The translations under genes and the position numbers were made by a program. Below, piece after piece: positions 11,313 to 22,084 of a stretch of DNA of 64,000 bases (position 1 is its first letter; every line of letters starts with the position of its first letter). Under the pieces are notes generated by a model that was not told the origin of the DNA, did not search any database, and was given only the letters and a program-made list of their open reading frames with translations. Origin of the DNA: Notolepis coatsorum (taxonomy: Eukaryota > Chordata > Actinopteri > Aulopiformes > Paralepididae); NCBI GenBank assembly GCA_963971535.1, contig OZ020598.1, positions 101,851,496 through 101,915,495 on the forward strand, read 5' to 3'.

Positions 11313-11524
11313 AGGCTGGTTCATCACAGGACAATGTTATGCACTCATTTGTTAGCAGATGCACATGATTATATTTAGGTCATATGGCTTAAGGCCATTC
11401 TCTTATTTGTTTCTTATTTTCTGTCATGCACCACATGTTCAGAATGTAATATACTACCATGGTGGCATCCTGTATCCTACGCAATACATCAGATTTAGTA
11501 CCAAGTGAGTGTTAAGGTGAGTGT

Positions 11525-12280
11525 TTGTTTAAAGTGAGTGTGTGCATGTGGATGTTAGTCGTTGACTCCCCAAACTACAGAGGCCTGTTTGAGGACATCT
11601 CCCTCAACTTCGATACTTGTCATGTATCTCAGAGCTCCACCATAAAAAACCTTGGAGTCATTTTTTATTCCTCCCTCTCATTTAATGCACATATTATATT
11701 TATAAATGTCACCAAAATTGCCTTCTTCCATCTTCGTAACATCGCAACAATTCGCCCTATTTTAACTCTGGCTGACGCTGAAACCCTAATTTATGCATTT
11801 GTCTCATCACGTCTAGTCGGTCTAGAATACTGTAACACGCTTCTTTCAGGCCAACCTAATTCAAGCATTAAAAATCTCACGGATAGCCTACTAACAAAAA
11901 CTAGAAAATGTTATCACATGACACCAGTCTTGTCCTCCCTATTAAAGCCAGATCTGACTTTAGTGCTACTCCTCACTTACAACATTTAAAATGGGCTCGC
12001 ACTGCTCTATCCATCCAATCTCATCTCATGATACTCGCCCGCTCGTGCTCTGCGCTCACAAAATGCTGGGATTCTATCGATCCCTAGGGTTAAAAAGAAA
12101 TCCACCGGCCACAGAGCCTTTGTCTACCGCGCTCCCTACCTGCTCTGTCGAAGCTTTTAAATCCTTGCTTAAGACCCATCTTTTCTCTCTCTCCTTCAAC
12201 ATACCCTGATCTCACCTGGTCTGGGACTGACCCTTAGTTTAATCTGTCTAGTTTAGTTAGGCTGTCTGTTTTCTGGTCCC
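11525..12280 (+). pseudogene. L2-type LINE ORF2 3' remnant
   Basis: The frame 11525-11989 holds a diverged LINE C-terminal region: STIKNLGVIFYSSLSFNAHI, FFHLRNIATIRPIL and AFVSSRLxxLEYCNTLLSG, the same blocks as in the L2 element at about 10240-10440. A second frame (11991-12209) ends with SFKSLLKTHLFSLSF-like sequence (read AFKSLLKTHLFSLSF), the usual last coding residues. It is broken by shifts and has no 5' part. Confidence 0.8.
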
Positions 12281-13605
12281 ATGTCTGCTTTTCTGCAGAC
12301 ATTGGATACTTTTTTAACCCCTGTCCCTGTCGCCTATTGCTGCACCTCCTCATCCATCACGCTCAACATAGGGGCCCCCCAGGGCTGTGTTCTGAGCCCC
12401 CTCCTCTACTCCCTGTACACACATGACTGCGTAGCACAGCGGAACAACAACACCATCATCAAATTTGCTGATGACACAGTAGTGGTGGGCCTGATCTCTG
12501 CCAACGACGAAAGGGCCTACCTGGAAGAGGTAGAGAACCTGTCACAGTGGTGTCAGGAGAACTGCCTCTCCCTGAACGTCAGCAAAACAAAAGAGATGAT
12601 TGTGGACTTCAGGAGGTCGGGGGTCAAGGACTACAGCCCCCTCAGCATCGACGGGGCACCGGTTGAGAGAGTGAACAGTTTCAAGTACCTCGGAGCCCAC
12701 ATATCCGAGGACTTGACATGGACCACACACATTGACAGTGTTGTGAAGAAGGCACGACAACGCCTCTACTTCCTCAGGCGCCTAAGGAAGTTCCAAGTCA
12801 GTCAGAAGATCCTTAGGAACTTCTACTCATGTACAATAGAGAGCATCCTGACCGGCAACATCACCTCCTGGTTTGGGAATAGCACTGCACAAGACCGTAG
12901 CAGACTACAAAGAGTGACAGGTTCAGCCGAACGCACAATTGGAGGGGGGCTTCCCACCCTCCAGAACATTTACAACAAGCGGTGCAAGGGGAAGGCTAAG
13001 AGAATTATTAAGGACTCGAGCCACCCGAACAACTGCCTCTTTGAACTGCTGCGGTCAGGCAAGCGATACCGGAGTCTTAAGGCGAGCACAGAAAGACTCA
13101 GAAGAAGCTTCTATCCCCAGGCCATCAGGCTGCTAAACGAACAATAAACACTATGCAACAACCATCAAATGCACACAGCACACACACCCACACACTCACT
13201 CAAACAAACAACACACTGCAGCACCCACTCTCCACACTTTAGATCACACAAACACACTTTACACTTTATATTTATTGATAAAGGATTTGCACTACAACTC
13301 GTACACCTACTGTGAATTGTACCTAAATTGCACCTCGTCCCATTTCTGCCTTGCACTATATAGTATTGTATATTAGTACACTGCACAGTATTGTATATTG
13401 TATGGTAACTACGTCTATTCTGCATCGAACATTGTACATATGTCTAAACTGAACACTGTGACCTCATTTTTTTACTTCTAATTTTACTATGTTATTTTAT
13501 TTCATACTTATCTTGTCTTGCACAGTCTCTGGAGCGTAACAGTAAGAAGCATTTTGTATAAAAGTATTCTGTACTTCTGTATGACAAATATTAAAGAAAC
13601 TTGAA
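12281..13605 (+). mobile_element. LINE 3' fragment, Rex1/Babar-like
   Basis: The frame to 13147 encodes the second half of a reverse transcriptase: GAPQGCVLSPLLYSLYTHDC, the catalytic KFADDTVVVG (motif C, FADD), CQENCLSLNVSKTKEMIVDF, and the C-terminal RRLRKFQVSQKILRNFYSC to RSFYPQAIRLLNEQ. The 3' UTR (13148-13605) is A/C rich and ends TTAAAGAAACTTGAA. It lacks the first half of the enzyme and any endonuclease, a typical 5' truncation. The clade assignment to Rex1/Babar (CR1 group) is from memory of family style; the reverse transcriptase call itself is firm. Confidence 0.85.
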
Positions 13606-14236
13606 CTATTAACAGCGGAGCAGTGCTGCCGTTGCTTCCGCGTTTTCCCTGATTGGCTGCGACACGCCCCGCGGCAGGCGAGGCAACCGCAGAGCGGAGC
13701 GGCAGAGCTCGGAGCGGAGCGGCAGAGCTTGCGGCATTATGTAACCGCCCTAATCCGCCATGATTTTCATTCGAAGCTCAGCTCACCTGGCAGCGCAGCG
13801 GTCCTGCGGTCCGTTGTTGACAAGTTCGAATCCCATCAAATTTTTTTTTTAACGTGTATTCTTTCGCCGGTTAAGGTTAGGCATGGGTTAAGGTTAAGGT
13901 TAAGGTTAGGCATTGTTTCGGAGTTGGTTAATGTTAGAACGGTTAAGTTTAGGCGCTGTTAAGGAGCTGGTTAAGGTTAGAGTTTGTCTTAGAGAATGGC
14001 AATATTCTTTCTATGGTTAAGGTTAGGCATGGTTAAGGTTAAGGTTAAGGTTAGGCATTGTTTCGGAGTTGGTTAAGGTTAGAACGGTTAAGTTTAGGCG
14101 CTGTTAAGGAGCTGGTTAAGGTTAGCGTTTGTCTTAGAGAATGGCAATAGACAGCCTATTTCCGCATTGCCGCTCTCTCGCGCTGCCGCGGTCACATGGT
14201 CAAATTGTCACATTCTTGCACTCCTCCGCTGTTAAA
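13606..14236. mobile_element. Composite MITE-like element with TTAAGG repeats and a tRNA-like stretch
   Basis: The ends read TTAACAGCGGAGCAGTGC and, in reverse complement, TTAACAGCGGAGGAGTGC, a 17 of 18 match. Inside lie a GC-rich part, a tRNA-like stretch (13778-13838) with an A-box-like TGGCAGCGCAGCGG and a B-box-like AGTTCGAATCCC, and two copies 145 bp apart of a GGTTAAGGTTAGG-rich block (13870-14000 and 14015-14148). The TTAAGG repeats are not the vertebrate telomere repeat TTAGGG. There is no coding capacity. Confidence 0.6.
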
Positions 14237-15680
14237 AAGCAACACGCGTCCCTGTCCCTCTGAGTGTATATCGATATAGACATTCCAGTGACCTTCTACC
14301 TCATACTGGACAGAAGCACCACCGGTCCCATGGAACAGGTTCATACTGCCTTCTGCCTGACCTGTAGCGCTGAACTTTACCTGCTCTGCCTCAACCTGCT
14401 CTGAGTGGTTTCTCCTGCCCCCCCCCGGGGCATATAGCCCTGAGCCATCGTCTTGTATCTCATCCTGTATACAAACGCTTGCAGTAGTTCTTAGTTCTAT
14501 TTATTACTTAATTTCACAATTCTCTTATATACTTTGATTCTATTGTCACCATGTATGCATAATATATATGCTTATTACATGTATTTATTGCTCCAATTCC
14601 GCCCACTACAAACTTGGGAACTCTCCAACCCCTGTCCCCTTCTCCCTATCTCTCTGAGTGGTTGTCTCGGGGTGATGGCCAAGATTGCAGTGACTGTTCT
14701 ACGCCCACATTGGTTATGTGCACCACTGAGATCATGGATCAGCCTCATACCGTCTTCTGTCCGACCCACAACGTCTAAACCATGCCTGTTCTAGTTCACT
14801 GATGGGTTAAGTACTTATATATACTTATAATACATATATACTTACTACATGTATCTATTCTATTCACATATATGCTTACTACATGTATCTATTCTATTCA
14901 TATATATGTTTACTACATGTATCTATTGCTATGTCCGCCCATCACAAACACGCAAACTGTCTAACGCCTGTCCCCGTCTCCCTGTGAGTGGATGTCTCGT
15001 GGTGATGACCAAAATGGTGGACGTCCCGTGGTGATGGCCAAGAGGATACAATCCGATACGTCGGATTCATACTCATGTGCAAACGGAATATGACTCTGAT
15101 ATTTTTAGCTCCGAGCCTTGACATTTAGCTGTTATCCTATATCCATACTAGTGCTCGTTTCCCTATGCTTTTTCATTTGTTGTTGCTGTTCTTAGCTCTA
15201 TTCTATTTCAATCTTTCAAACATTTTCTTATGTACCCCAGTTGCTATTGCATGTACATATTTCTGTTTTATTACACATATATGTACGTACATGCCAACTA
15301 TTTTGCCGTTTTATTCTCCATCCATTGATGATCCATAGCAACACTACTACCACCGACATCTAAGAAGGGAGATCCCCCCTTGAACGGCCTTTCTAAGGTT
15401 TCTCTCCTCCACATTGCCTGTGGTGCTTTTTTCCTATTGCTAGGTTTTTTTGTGAGTTTTTCGTTACCTTCGCTGGGGTATGTCTGGGAGTGTTGCATTT
15501 ATTTATTTTACATTTATTTTGGATTTCATGGTGTTTTTTAGTTTTTTGTTCTTGATTTATTGTGTGGTTTCTTCTTGACTTCTTTAATAAAGAAGACGTG
15601 TCCGGCCCATGGGGACATTAACGTGTGTTGTCGGGCCTTACAAATACATTTGATTTGATTTGATTTGATTTGATGTGTGT
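14237..15680 (+). repeat. LINE 3' UTR-like remnant with TTTGA tail
   Basis: No coding region is recognised. The segment has repeated ACATGTATCTATT motifs (14840-14930), two related CTCTGAGTGG...GGTGATGGCCAAG blocks (14655-14680, 14985-15040), and near 15590-15650 the ending GTCGGGCCTTACAAATACATT followed by (TTTGA)n to 15673. That ending is typical of L2-like LINE 3' ends in fish. Confidence 0.55.
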
Positions 15681-15704
15681 GCAATGAGTGTAGATGGATG
15701 GGTT

Positions 15705-15855
15705 GATACTGAGTTACATGGAGTCATTTAGCATCCTGATGGCCTGGGGATAGAAGCTCCCCTCCAATTGTGCGTTCGGCTGATTGGGCCACTCTCTGCA
15801 GTCTGCTGCGGTCGTGTGCGGTGCTACTGTATTCCCAAACCAGGAGGTGATCTTC
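15705..15855 (-). pseudogene. Rex1/Babar-like LINE fragment, internally deleted
   Basis: In reverse complement this matches two separated parts of the LINE at 12281-13147: the CCTCCTGGTTTGGGAATA to CGAACGCACAATTGGAGGGG part and, joined directly to it, the AAGCTTCTATCCCCAGGCCA part. The join removes about 140 bp present in the other copy. Confidence 0.75.
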
Positions 15856-15864
15856 TGACTCACT

Positions 15865-16896
15865 GACTATGAAAGATAAAGTAAATGTTCAGGCTCAGTA
15901 TAGACAACAGCAGGCCTGCTAGCTAAGACAGATAAAGTAGAGGTTCAATATAGACAACAGCCGGCCTGCTAGCTAAGACAGATAAAGTAGAGGTTCAGTA
16001 TAGACAACAGCAGGCCTGCTAGCTAAGACAGATAAAGTAGAGGTTCAGTATAGACAACATCAGGCCTGCTAGCTAAGACAGATAAAGTAGAGGTTCAGTA
16101 TAGACATCAGCAGGCCTGCTAGCTAAGACAGATAAAGTAGAGGTTCAGTATAGACATCAGCAGGCCTGCTAGCTAAGACAGATAGAGTAAATGTTCAGTA
16201 TAGACAACATCAGGCCTGCTAGCTAAGACAGATAGAGTAAATGTTCAGTATAGACAACATCAGGCCTGCTAGCTAAGACAGATAAAGTAGAGGTTCAATA
16301 TAGACAACAGCCGGCCTGCTAGCTAAGACAGATAAAGTAGAGGTTCAGTATAGACAACAGCAGGCCTGCTAGCTAAGACAGATAAAGTAGAGGTTCAGTA
16401 TAGACAACATCAGGCCTGCTAGCTAAGACAGATAAAGTAGAGGTTCAGTATAGACAACAGCCGGCCTGCTAGCTAAGACAGATAAAGTAGAGGTTCAGTA
16501 TAGACAACAGCAGGCCTGCTAGCTAAGACAGATAAAGTAGAGGTTCAGTATAGACAACATCAGGCCTGCTAGCTAAGACAGATAAAGTAGAGGTTCAGTA
16601 TAGACAACATCAGGCCTGCTAGCTAAGACAGATAAAGTAGAGGTTCAGTATAGACATCAGCAGGCCTGCTAGCTAAGACAGATAAAGTAGAGGTTCAGTA
16701 TAGACATCAGCAGGCCTGCTAGCTAAGACAGATAGAGTAAATGTTCAGTATAGACAACATCAGGCCTGCTAGCTAAGACAGATAAAGTAGAGGTTCAGTA
16801 TAGACAACATCAGGCCTGCTAGCTAAGACAGATAAAGTAGAGGTTCAGTATAGACAACAGCAGGCCTGCTAGCTAAGACAGATAAAGTAGAGGTTC
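15865..16896 (+). repeat. 50-bp minisatellite, about 20 units
   Basis: Units of exactly 50 bp begin at 15911, 15961, 16011 and so on to 16861, with the core GGCCTGCTAGCTAAGACAGA. Units differ at a few positions (AAAGTAGAGG or AGAGTAAATG; CAACAG, CAACAT or CATCAG; CAGG or CCGG). The variants recur in the same order, so blocks of units were copied together. Confidence 0.96.
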
Positions 16897-16912
16897 ACAC
16901 GTTCCAGCCCTC

Positions 16913-17137
16913 GTGGTCAGAAGAGTGGAGTTCCGTGTTTCAGAAGGGCCGTGCTTGTGTGGACTTTATGTCTTGAAGATGTTGTTTGCTGAAAGGTCGA
17001 GTGTTAAACACCTTTTTGAGACAAAACATGAGAAAGCTTTCAAGGATGAGGCAGATAAGGCTGAACCCATCAAACGTGCCATGTGCAGGTATGGGAAGCA
17101 AGCATTTCACAAGGATGGCAGCATTACAATGTCCTGA
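16913..17137 (+). pseudogene. Possible BED-finger/hAT-type transposase fragment
   Basis: A 74-codon frame reads SSVKHLFETKHEKAFKDEAD, resembling the H...H half of a BED/C2H2-like finger (HLFETKHEK) seen at the start of hAT-derived and ZBED-like proteins, followed by a charged helical stretch. It begins directly after the 50-bp minisatellite and is cut at both ends. The assignment is tentative. Confidence 0.35.
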
Positions 17138-17439
17138 TTATGGAAGAAAACCCATTGCTATGCATGTTACCTATATGGATGGAATACAATTACACATTTT
17201 GATGTGGTGTCATAATTAAACTTAATGTTAACCTTAATGTTGATATGGCACACTGATTAACAAGAACATTTTAAAGTGGCACTTCAAATCAAAAAGGTAT
17301 AGAGGGAGGGTTTTCCATAATTGCATAAGTGGATACAGTATATCAGTCATAAACAGGGACATATTGTATACGTTTTGTACACAAAACTATGAAACGTTTT
17401 TGCTAAATGATATACTGAATTATGTTTATTTTTTGCATT

Positions 17440-17612
17440 TTTGTATTTATTTTTTGTAAATAGTGTAATGTAAAAAGGGTAGGCAATTATAAGCCTCGGC
17501 TTCAGCCTACACCTTTTCGGTCATTTAATTTCTTTCGTTTTTTTTTTTTACTTCTACTACTATGCTTTGTAAAAAAAAATTACGAAATAAAATCATTCAT
17601 TCATTCTATGAC
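17440..17612 (+). repeat. LINE-like 3' end with ATTC tail
   Basis: The segment GCCTCGGCTTCAGCCTACAC...TTTTCGGTCATTT, a T-rich run, then AATAAAATCATTCATTCATTC has the form of a LINE 3' UTR with polyadenylation signal and microsatellite tail. The family is not determined. Confidence 0.5.
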
Positions 17613-17999
17613 CATGATATCATCACATCGTTGTATGGCCATGGCCAATTGAATGTTATTTTCTTTTTTCCTTTTTTACCATTGGGGACTATACAAATAT
17701 GTCAATATCATGAACATACCCATTGCATCTTAGGTTACAAAGAAAGATACAATGGCTTTACAAATAGATTGTCATATTCATCCAAGTATTAAAACTTGGA
17801 ACATGTTTTAACATTTTTACATTTCACAACATCTTTATTAGGTTTCAATGTCACCTAAAAAACTTTTTATGGAGGTTTTATGAGATTTAGATGGAGAGCC
17901 ACGTGTGTAAACATACGGGGGAGTTCACATTATCAGCCACATCTGTGACCATGGATCAGAAGAAGAAGATCAGGCTCATTGCCCTCCTTTACATGTGGA
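17613..17999. other. No gene recognised
   Basis: AT-rich single-copy sequence with no domain, RNA or clear repeat that I can name. Confidence 0.4.
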
Positions 18000-18390
18000 T
18001 ATACCATCACCATTAGTCTGGATGGAGTGGTATCCCAGAAGTAAGTCAAGGAGAAGCCGCCTATTCTCAGTCCTTGCCCCACAATGGTGGAACGAACAGT
18101 TAGGACAGCCGAAACCCGTCCAATCTTTCGCCGTCGACTAAAGACGCACTTCTTCAACCATTATCTGAAATGAAAAAAATATATATATACTGTATATATA
18201 TGTCTAACCCTAACTATACTGTCATGTCCTAATATACTAACCTACACTGTAGCACTCAACACTTTGATGAACATTGTTACTCAGCTGATAGAGTTGTGCC
18301 CTTCCTGATGACTTGTCGTACAGAACTTGTAAGTCGCTTTGGATAAAAGCGTCAGCTACAGTAAATTACTAAATGTAAATGTAAGTACTT
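18000..18390 (+). repeat. L2-like LINE 3' end
   Basis: Reads as the last coding part (CCCACAATGGTGGAACGAAC, then AAGACGCACTTCTTCAACCA) plus the 3' UTR ending AAGTCGCTTTGGATAAAAGC and ATTACTAAATGTAAATGTAA. The same family occurs on the plus strand at 20845-21135 and on the minus strand in all three duplication copies. An AT microsatellite lies at 18178-18202. Confidence 0.75.
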
Positions 18391-18730
18391 CGCACTTGCA
18401 AGAGTCCAATTCCATGAAGTCCTGGCCGGAGTAGAACCCAGCATTACGAGGATGGACACCAACTACCAGGAGGCTAATAGGCTACATACATATATCTTTT
18501 AAAATATTATGTTCCAGCCATCTGGGAGTCCCTGGTATGGTTATGTATATATGTATTTATTGTGGGGATTGGGAGGTGGGAGGGGGGCGTTTGATGTCTG
18601 ATGTTTCATGTTGATGTCCCAGTGCTTTTAACAAACTGTACCGCAAACAATTACCACCAACCATCATTGTGTGGAGTTAAAGTATTTTGTATCTTGTATC
18701 TTGTTGTTCATGGCCATCTGGGAGTCACTG

Positions 18731-18790
18731 GTAATAATAATAATAATAATAATACATTTATTTTATATAGCGCCTTACATTAGGCATCTC
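18731..18790 (-). repeat. AAT microsatellite plus L2/SINE-type tail
   Basis: In reverse complement: AATGTAAGGCGCTATATAAAATAAATG then (TATT/ATT)n, a LINE- or SINE-type 3' end. It splits the 30/33-bp minisatellite, since a GGCCATCTGGGAGTCACTGG unit lies just before it. Confidence 0.6.
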
Positions 18791-19135
18791 AAAGGGGTAG
18801 GGGAGTCCATGGCCATCTGGGAGTCCCTGGTAGGGGAGTCCATGGCCATCTGGGAGTCCCTGGTAGGGGAGTCCATGGCCATCTGGGAGTCCCTGGTAGG
18901 GGAGTCCATGGCCATCTGGGAGTCCCTGGTATGGTCCATGGCCATCTGGGAGTCCCTGGTAGGGGAGTCCATGGCCATCTGGGAGTTCCTGGTAGGGGAG
19001 TCCATGGCCATCTGGGAGTCCCTGGTAGGGGAGTCCATGGCCATCTGGGAGTCCCTGATATGGTGCATGGCCATCTGGGAGTCCCTGGTATGATGCATGG
19101 CCATCTGGGAGTCCCTGGTATGGTTCATGGCCATC
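18785..19135 (+). repeat. 33/30-bp minisatellite derived from transposase coding sequence
   Basis: About 11 units, each with CATGGCCATCTGGGAGTCCC. Spacing is 33 bp (with GGTAGGGGAGTC) or 30 bp (with GGTATGGTC or GGTATGATG). In frame the unit reads MAIWESLV plus GES or a 2-residue variant. Outlying units occur near 18519 and 18707. The last unit runs straight into Harbinger transposase coding sequence. Confidence 0.93.
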
Positions 19136-19680
19136 CCTACTATGGAGGATTGGAGGACCATCGCAGACGGCTTCCATCAGCATTGGAACTTCCCCAACTG
19201 TGTGGACGCCATAGATGGGAAGCATGTGGTGATCCAAGCACACTCCAACTCGGTGCACTTTAATTACAAGGGGACATACTTTGTTGTCCTCTTGTCAGTT
19301 GTCAATGCCAACTATGTCTTCCGGCTAGTTGACGTTGGTGGATAAGGCACGACCAGTGATGACGGACACCTTGTACAACTTTGGGCCTCAGACACCTGGG
19401 GCCTCAGGTACCTGGGGCCTCAGACAGCTGGGGCCTCAGACACCTGGGGCCTCAGACAGCTGGGGCCTCAGACACCTGGGGCCACAGACACCTGGACCTT
19501 CCACCAGATGCAGTGGTTCCTGGAGCAGAGCACCATGGACCGATGCCTCGTCAGCGATGAGGCCTTTTCCCTTTTCGCAGGAACATGATGCAACCCTTCC
19601 CAGTCGCCAACATCACCAGAGAGCAGAGGACGTACAACCACTGCCACACAACCATCTGTGTCCTTCACAGCTCCCTGAGG
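19094..19680 (+). pseudogene. PIF/Harbinger transposase (HARBI1-like) relic
   Basis: The frame reads AIWESLV, then DWRTIADGFHQHWNFPNCVD, AIDGKHVVIQA, NYKGTYFVVLLSVVNANY and DVGG. AIDGKH with the following NYKG block is the first catalytic Asp region of Harbinger DDE nucleases. The frame stops near 19345. After a short tandem repeat, further family sequence reappears in other frames (MMQPFPV...REQRTYN near 19587-19645). It is interrupted and has no start. Harbinger transposases cut and paste elements with 3-bp target duplications. Confidence 0.85.
19384..19492 (+). repeat. 16-bp tandem repeat
   Basis: About six and a half units of CTGGGGCCTCAGACAC and close variants, lying inside the Harbinger relic. 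Confidence 0.9.
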
Positions 19681-20344
19681 GTCACAACCATTTGATTTTA
19701 TTTGATCGATTTTTTTTATTTGTCTGGAACATAAAAACATAAAACAAGAGGACAGGGAGACAGAAGGGACAGGGAGAAGTAAAAACAAATGTATCAAGCC
19801 CTGCCGCTTCCTTACAATATTTTACATTATAATATAATACAAATAAAAATAATATAACAAATAATGAAATTTTTTATAAAAGTACAGTTTTATATATACA
19901 AATATCCAAATGAGGAAAATAAATATATTAGGCAGTCACATGACTTCTCAAGCTCCTCTCTCTTATATGTCTCCATAAGTGCTGCTGCTGCTGCTGCTGT
20001 TCTCCAGGATGGGCTCCTACGATGACATATGGGAGGCCATTCCAGTGACCTTCACCTCACACTCTTGTCAGGAGGGTGCTGTATCTTGGCAGGACGACAC
20101 AGTGTAATTGGTGCACCATTGAACCCAAAGGCTCTTTTAAGAGCCGTCCATATTCTTGGACGAGCGTAGTTTAATGTGCACCTGCACAGCGAACTGTCTG
20201 CACAAGCACTCTAGAGGGTCTTGCACACGTGAATTTAGTTTGACAGTTATTGAGAGTACGTGCGTTTGAATATGATGTCAGCAGTGATTGGTGCGATTTA
20301 ATCCTTGTGTTGTATTCATTACAGCTCAATGAAATGATAAGGTA
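19681..20344. other. No gene recognised
   Basis: T- and A-rich sequence, with a purine-rich stretch (ACAGGGAGACAGAAGGGACA) near 19752 that may be part of a LINE 3' UTR, a short CTG run near 19980, and no domain that I recognise. Confidence 0.4.
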
Positions 20345-20577
20345 GCAGTCAGTCCCTATAAGACAAGGTCGTCTCGTAATCAAATGGTTCCCGGTTCGAT
20401 TTCCCCGCTCCTCTCGGGCAGTGTGTCAAAGTGTCCTTGAGCAAGACACTTAACCCCTAATTGCTCCCGATGAGCAGGTTGGCACCTTGCATGGTTGCCT
20501 CCGCCATTGGTGGGTGAATGTATGAGTGAACAAAATAAAAGCGCTATATAAATGTACCATTTACCATTTACCATAAA
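20345..20577 (+). mobile_element. V-SINE-type SINE
   Basis: The start is tRNA-like: CTCGTAATCAAATGGTTCCC then CGGTTCGATTTCCCC, with the B box GGTTCGATT. The central part, GTCCTTGAGCAAGACACTTA then ACCCCTAATTGCTCCC, is the conserved V-SINE-type core. The LINE-like tail AAGCGCTATATAAATG ends in repeats of ACCATTT. It is transcribed by RNA polymerase III when active and moved by a partner LINE. Confidence 0.82.
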
Positions 20578-20713
20578 CATACCCATTGCATGTTAAGCTA
20601 TATTAAGCTATACAAAAAGGAAATACAGGTACCATGTTATGGGAGAGTGACAAACAGTTCCATTATAATGTCATATGTATTCATTATCTAACCTATGATT
20701 AAACCCATCAGAA

Positions 20714-20734
20714 CCCCCCCCCCCCCCCCCCCCC
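20714..20734 (+). repeat. Poly-C run
   Basis: About 21 consecutive C. Length calls in such runs are often unreliable. A similar run lies at 23795-23813. Confidence 0.9.
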
Positions 20735-20844
20735 TCTCCTGTGCTACAACACCCAATGGCAGATATGCCTTGTAAAGGTTGGGAAAGCCAGAGACAGCTG
20801 TTATCAGCCTTTCTTCCATAAACTATGAACGATTGTATCATGTC

Positions 20845-21135
20845 ACTGGCACTCGCTCCCCATCGCCGCACAAATCCGCTTCAAGGTCCTCGACCTGGCA
20901 TATCACGCAGCGAAGGAAACAGCTCCCGCCTACCTCCGATCAATGGTCTCTAACCACACACCCTAAAGACCCCTCCGCTCTACATCCTCTGGCCGCCTCA
21001 GACCCACTCCTATCCGAGCTCCGGGAGGGTCATCAAAGAGAAGCCGCCTATTCTCGGTTCTCGCTCCACAATGGTGTAACAAACTTTCCACCGGTTAGGA
21101 CAGCCGAAACCCCACCAATCTTTAATTACATAATA
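20845..21135 (+). pseudogene. L2-like LINE ORF2 C-terminal remnant
   Basis: Family blocks appear in order: CGCACAAATCCGCTTCAAGG, GCTCCCGCCTACCTCCGATC (APAYLRS-type), CCGCTCTACATCCTCTGGCC, GGGAGGGTCATCAAAGAGAA, and CTCCACAATGG. This is the family on the minus strand at 29570-30060. There are several indels and the element ends without its usual tail. Confidence 0.75.
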
Positions 21136-21257
21136 GGGTGAGCAGATTTTCAAAATCTCTAAATGGTCTCAAGCAGACCATGCATCACCATGCACATGCA
21201 TAGATTCTGTGCAGATCAATCAAATCTCAGTTAGCCCTAAACTAAACATTATTGATG

Positions 21258-21430
21258 TCTCTATTTTATTTAACCTTTATTTAACCAGGAAAGTCACATT
21301 GAGATTAAAAATATATTTTTCAAGTGAGACCTGGCCAAGACAAGCTGCAGCAAAGGAATACAAAAGTTGCACATGAATACAAAAAACAACAACAAATTAC
21401 ACAAATACACTAAACAACCAATATCAGAGC
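21258..21430 (-). repeat. Probable LINE/SINE 3' tail
   Basis: In reverse complement this ends CCTGGTTAAATAAAGGTTAA then ATAAAATA, a common fish retroposon 3' terminus. No coding part is seen. Confidence 0.45.
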
Positions 21431-21594
21431 CAGAGGCAACCTAGCAGGGCAGGCAGCAACAACAGACAGACATATGTGCGTGCGATTGATTTTTTTGGAT
21501 GTGCATGTGAAGAACGCATTAGCCGTACTCCTCTCGACATGTCATTGCACAAACGCGCACATCGCAGAAAAAGTCTTGCATATTAATTAAGTAA

Positions 21595-21756
21595 GGGATA
21601 ATGTATAGCTACGAGGTCATTGTCGCAAAATACAAAATACTTAAAATACTCCGACACAGAGTTTAGAATACCGAGGCGCCTCGCCGAGGTGTTCTAAACG
21701 TCAGTGAAGGTCAATTATTTTGCGACAATGACCGAGTATATGCTATACATTATCCC
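21595..21756. repeat. Long imperfect hairpin (foldback element end)
   Basis: GGGATAATGTATAGC and GGTCATTGTCGCAAAATA at the left pair with TATTTTGCGACAATGACC and GCTATACATTATCCC at the right. The wider segment to 22078 has another pairing (TTATTACATGGC at 21760 with GCCATGTAATAA near 22060) and an inner stem around AGGTCCATTATCGAGTAATA. This suggests a non-autonomous DNA element of about 490 bp. Confidence 0.6.
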
Positions 21757-22084
21757 GCTTATTACATGGCTAACTTACTAACAATACCTAATTAATTTTA
21801 CACCATCGACAAGACGAGATCAAATGCAGACGCAGTTCTTTTCTGTCGCTCCGCGCTGTCATCACCGGCAGCTTCGCCGGCAGCCGGCAGGTGTGTCTGA
21901 TTGGCTGCACTGATGCAGTGTGTGTCAGTGGGCTTGATTGCTACAGCTGCGAACAGTGGTCATTATTGCTCGGCAGAGGTCCATTATCGAGTAATAATGG
22001 ACCTCTGACGAGCGCTATTGACCAATCACAATCAAGCATTTCGGCGAATGTTAAAACGCCATGTAATAACGTTATATAATGTTA

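Noticed and set aside
13778-13838. A functional tRNA gene
   Set aside because: A-box- and B-box-like motifs are present but I could not draw a full cloverleaf; it fits a tRNA-derived SINE-like remnant better.
13860-14150. Interstitial telomere repeats
   Set aside because: The motif is TTAAGG/GGTTAGGC, not TTAGGG, and it is embedded in a transposon-like element.
15865-16896. CRISPR-like array of regular repeats
   Set aside because: The 50-bp units are contiguous with no unique spacers, and the DNA is from a vertebrate.
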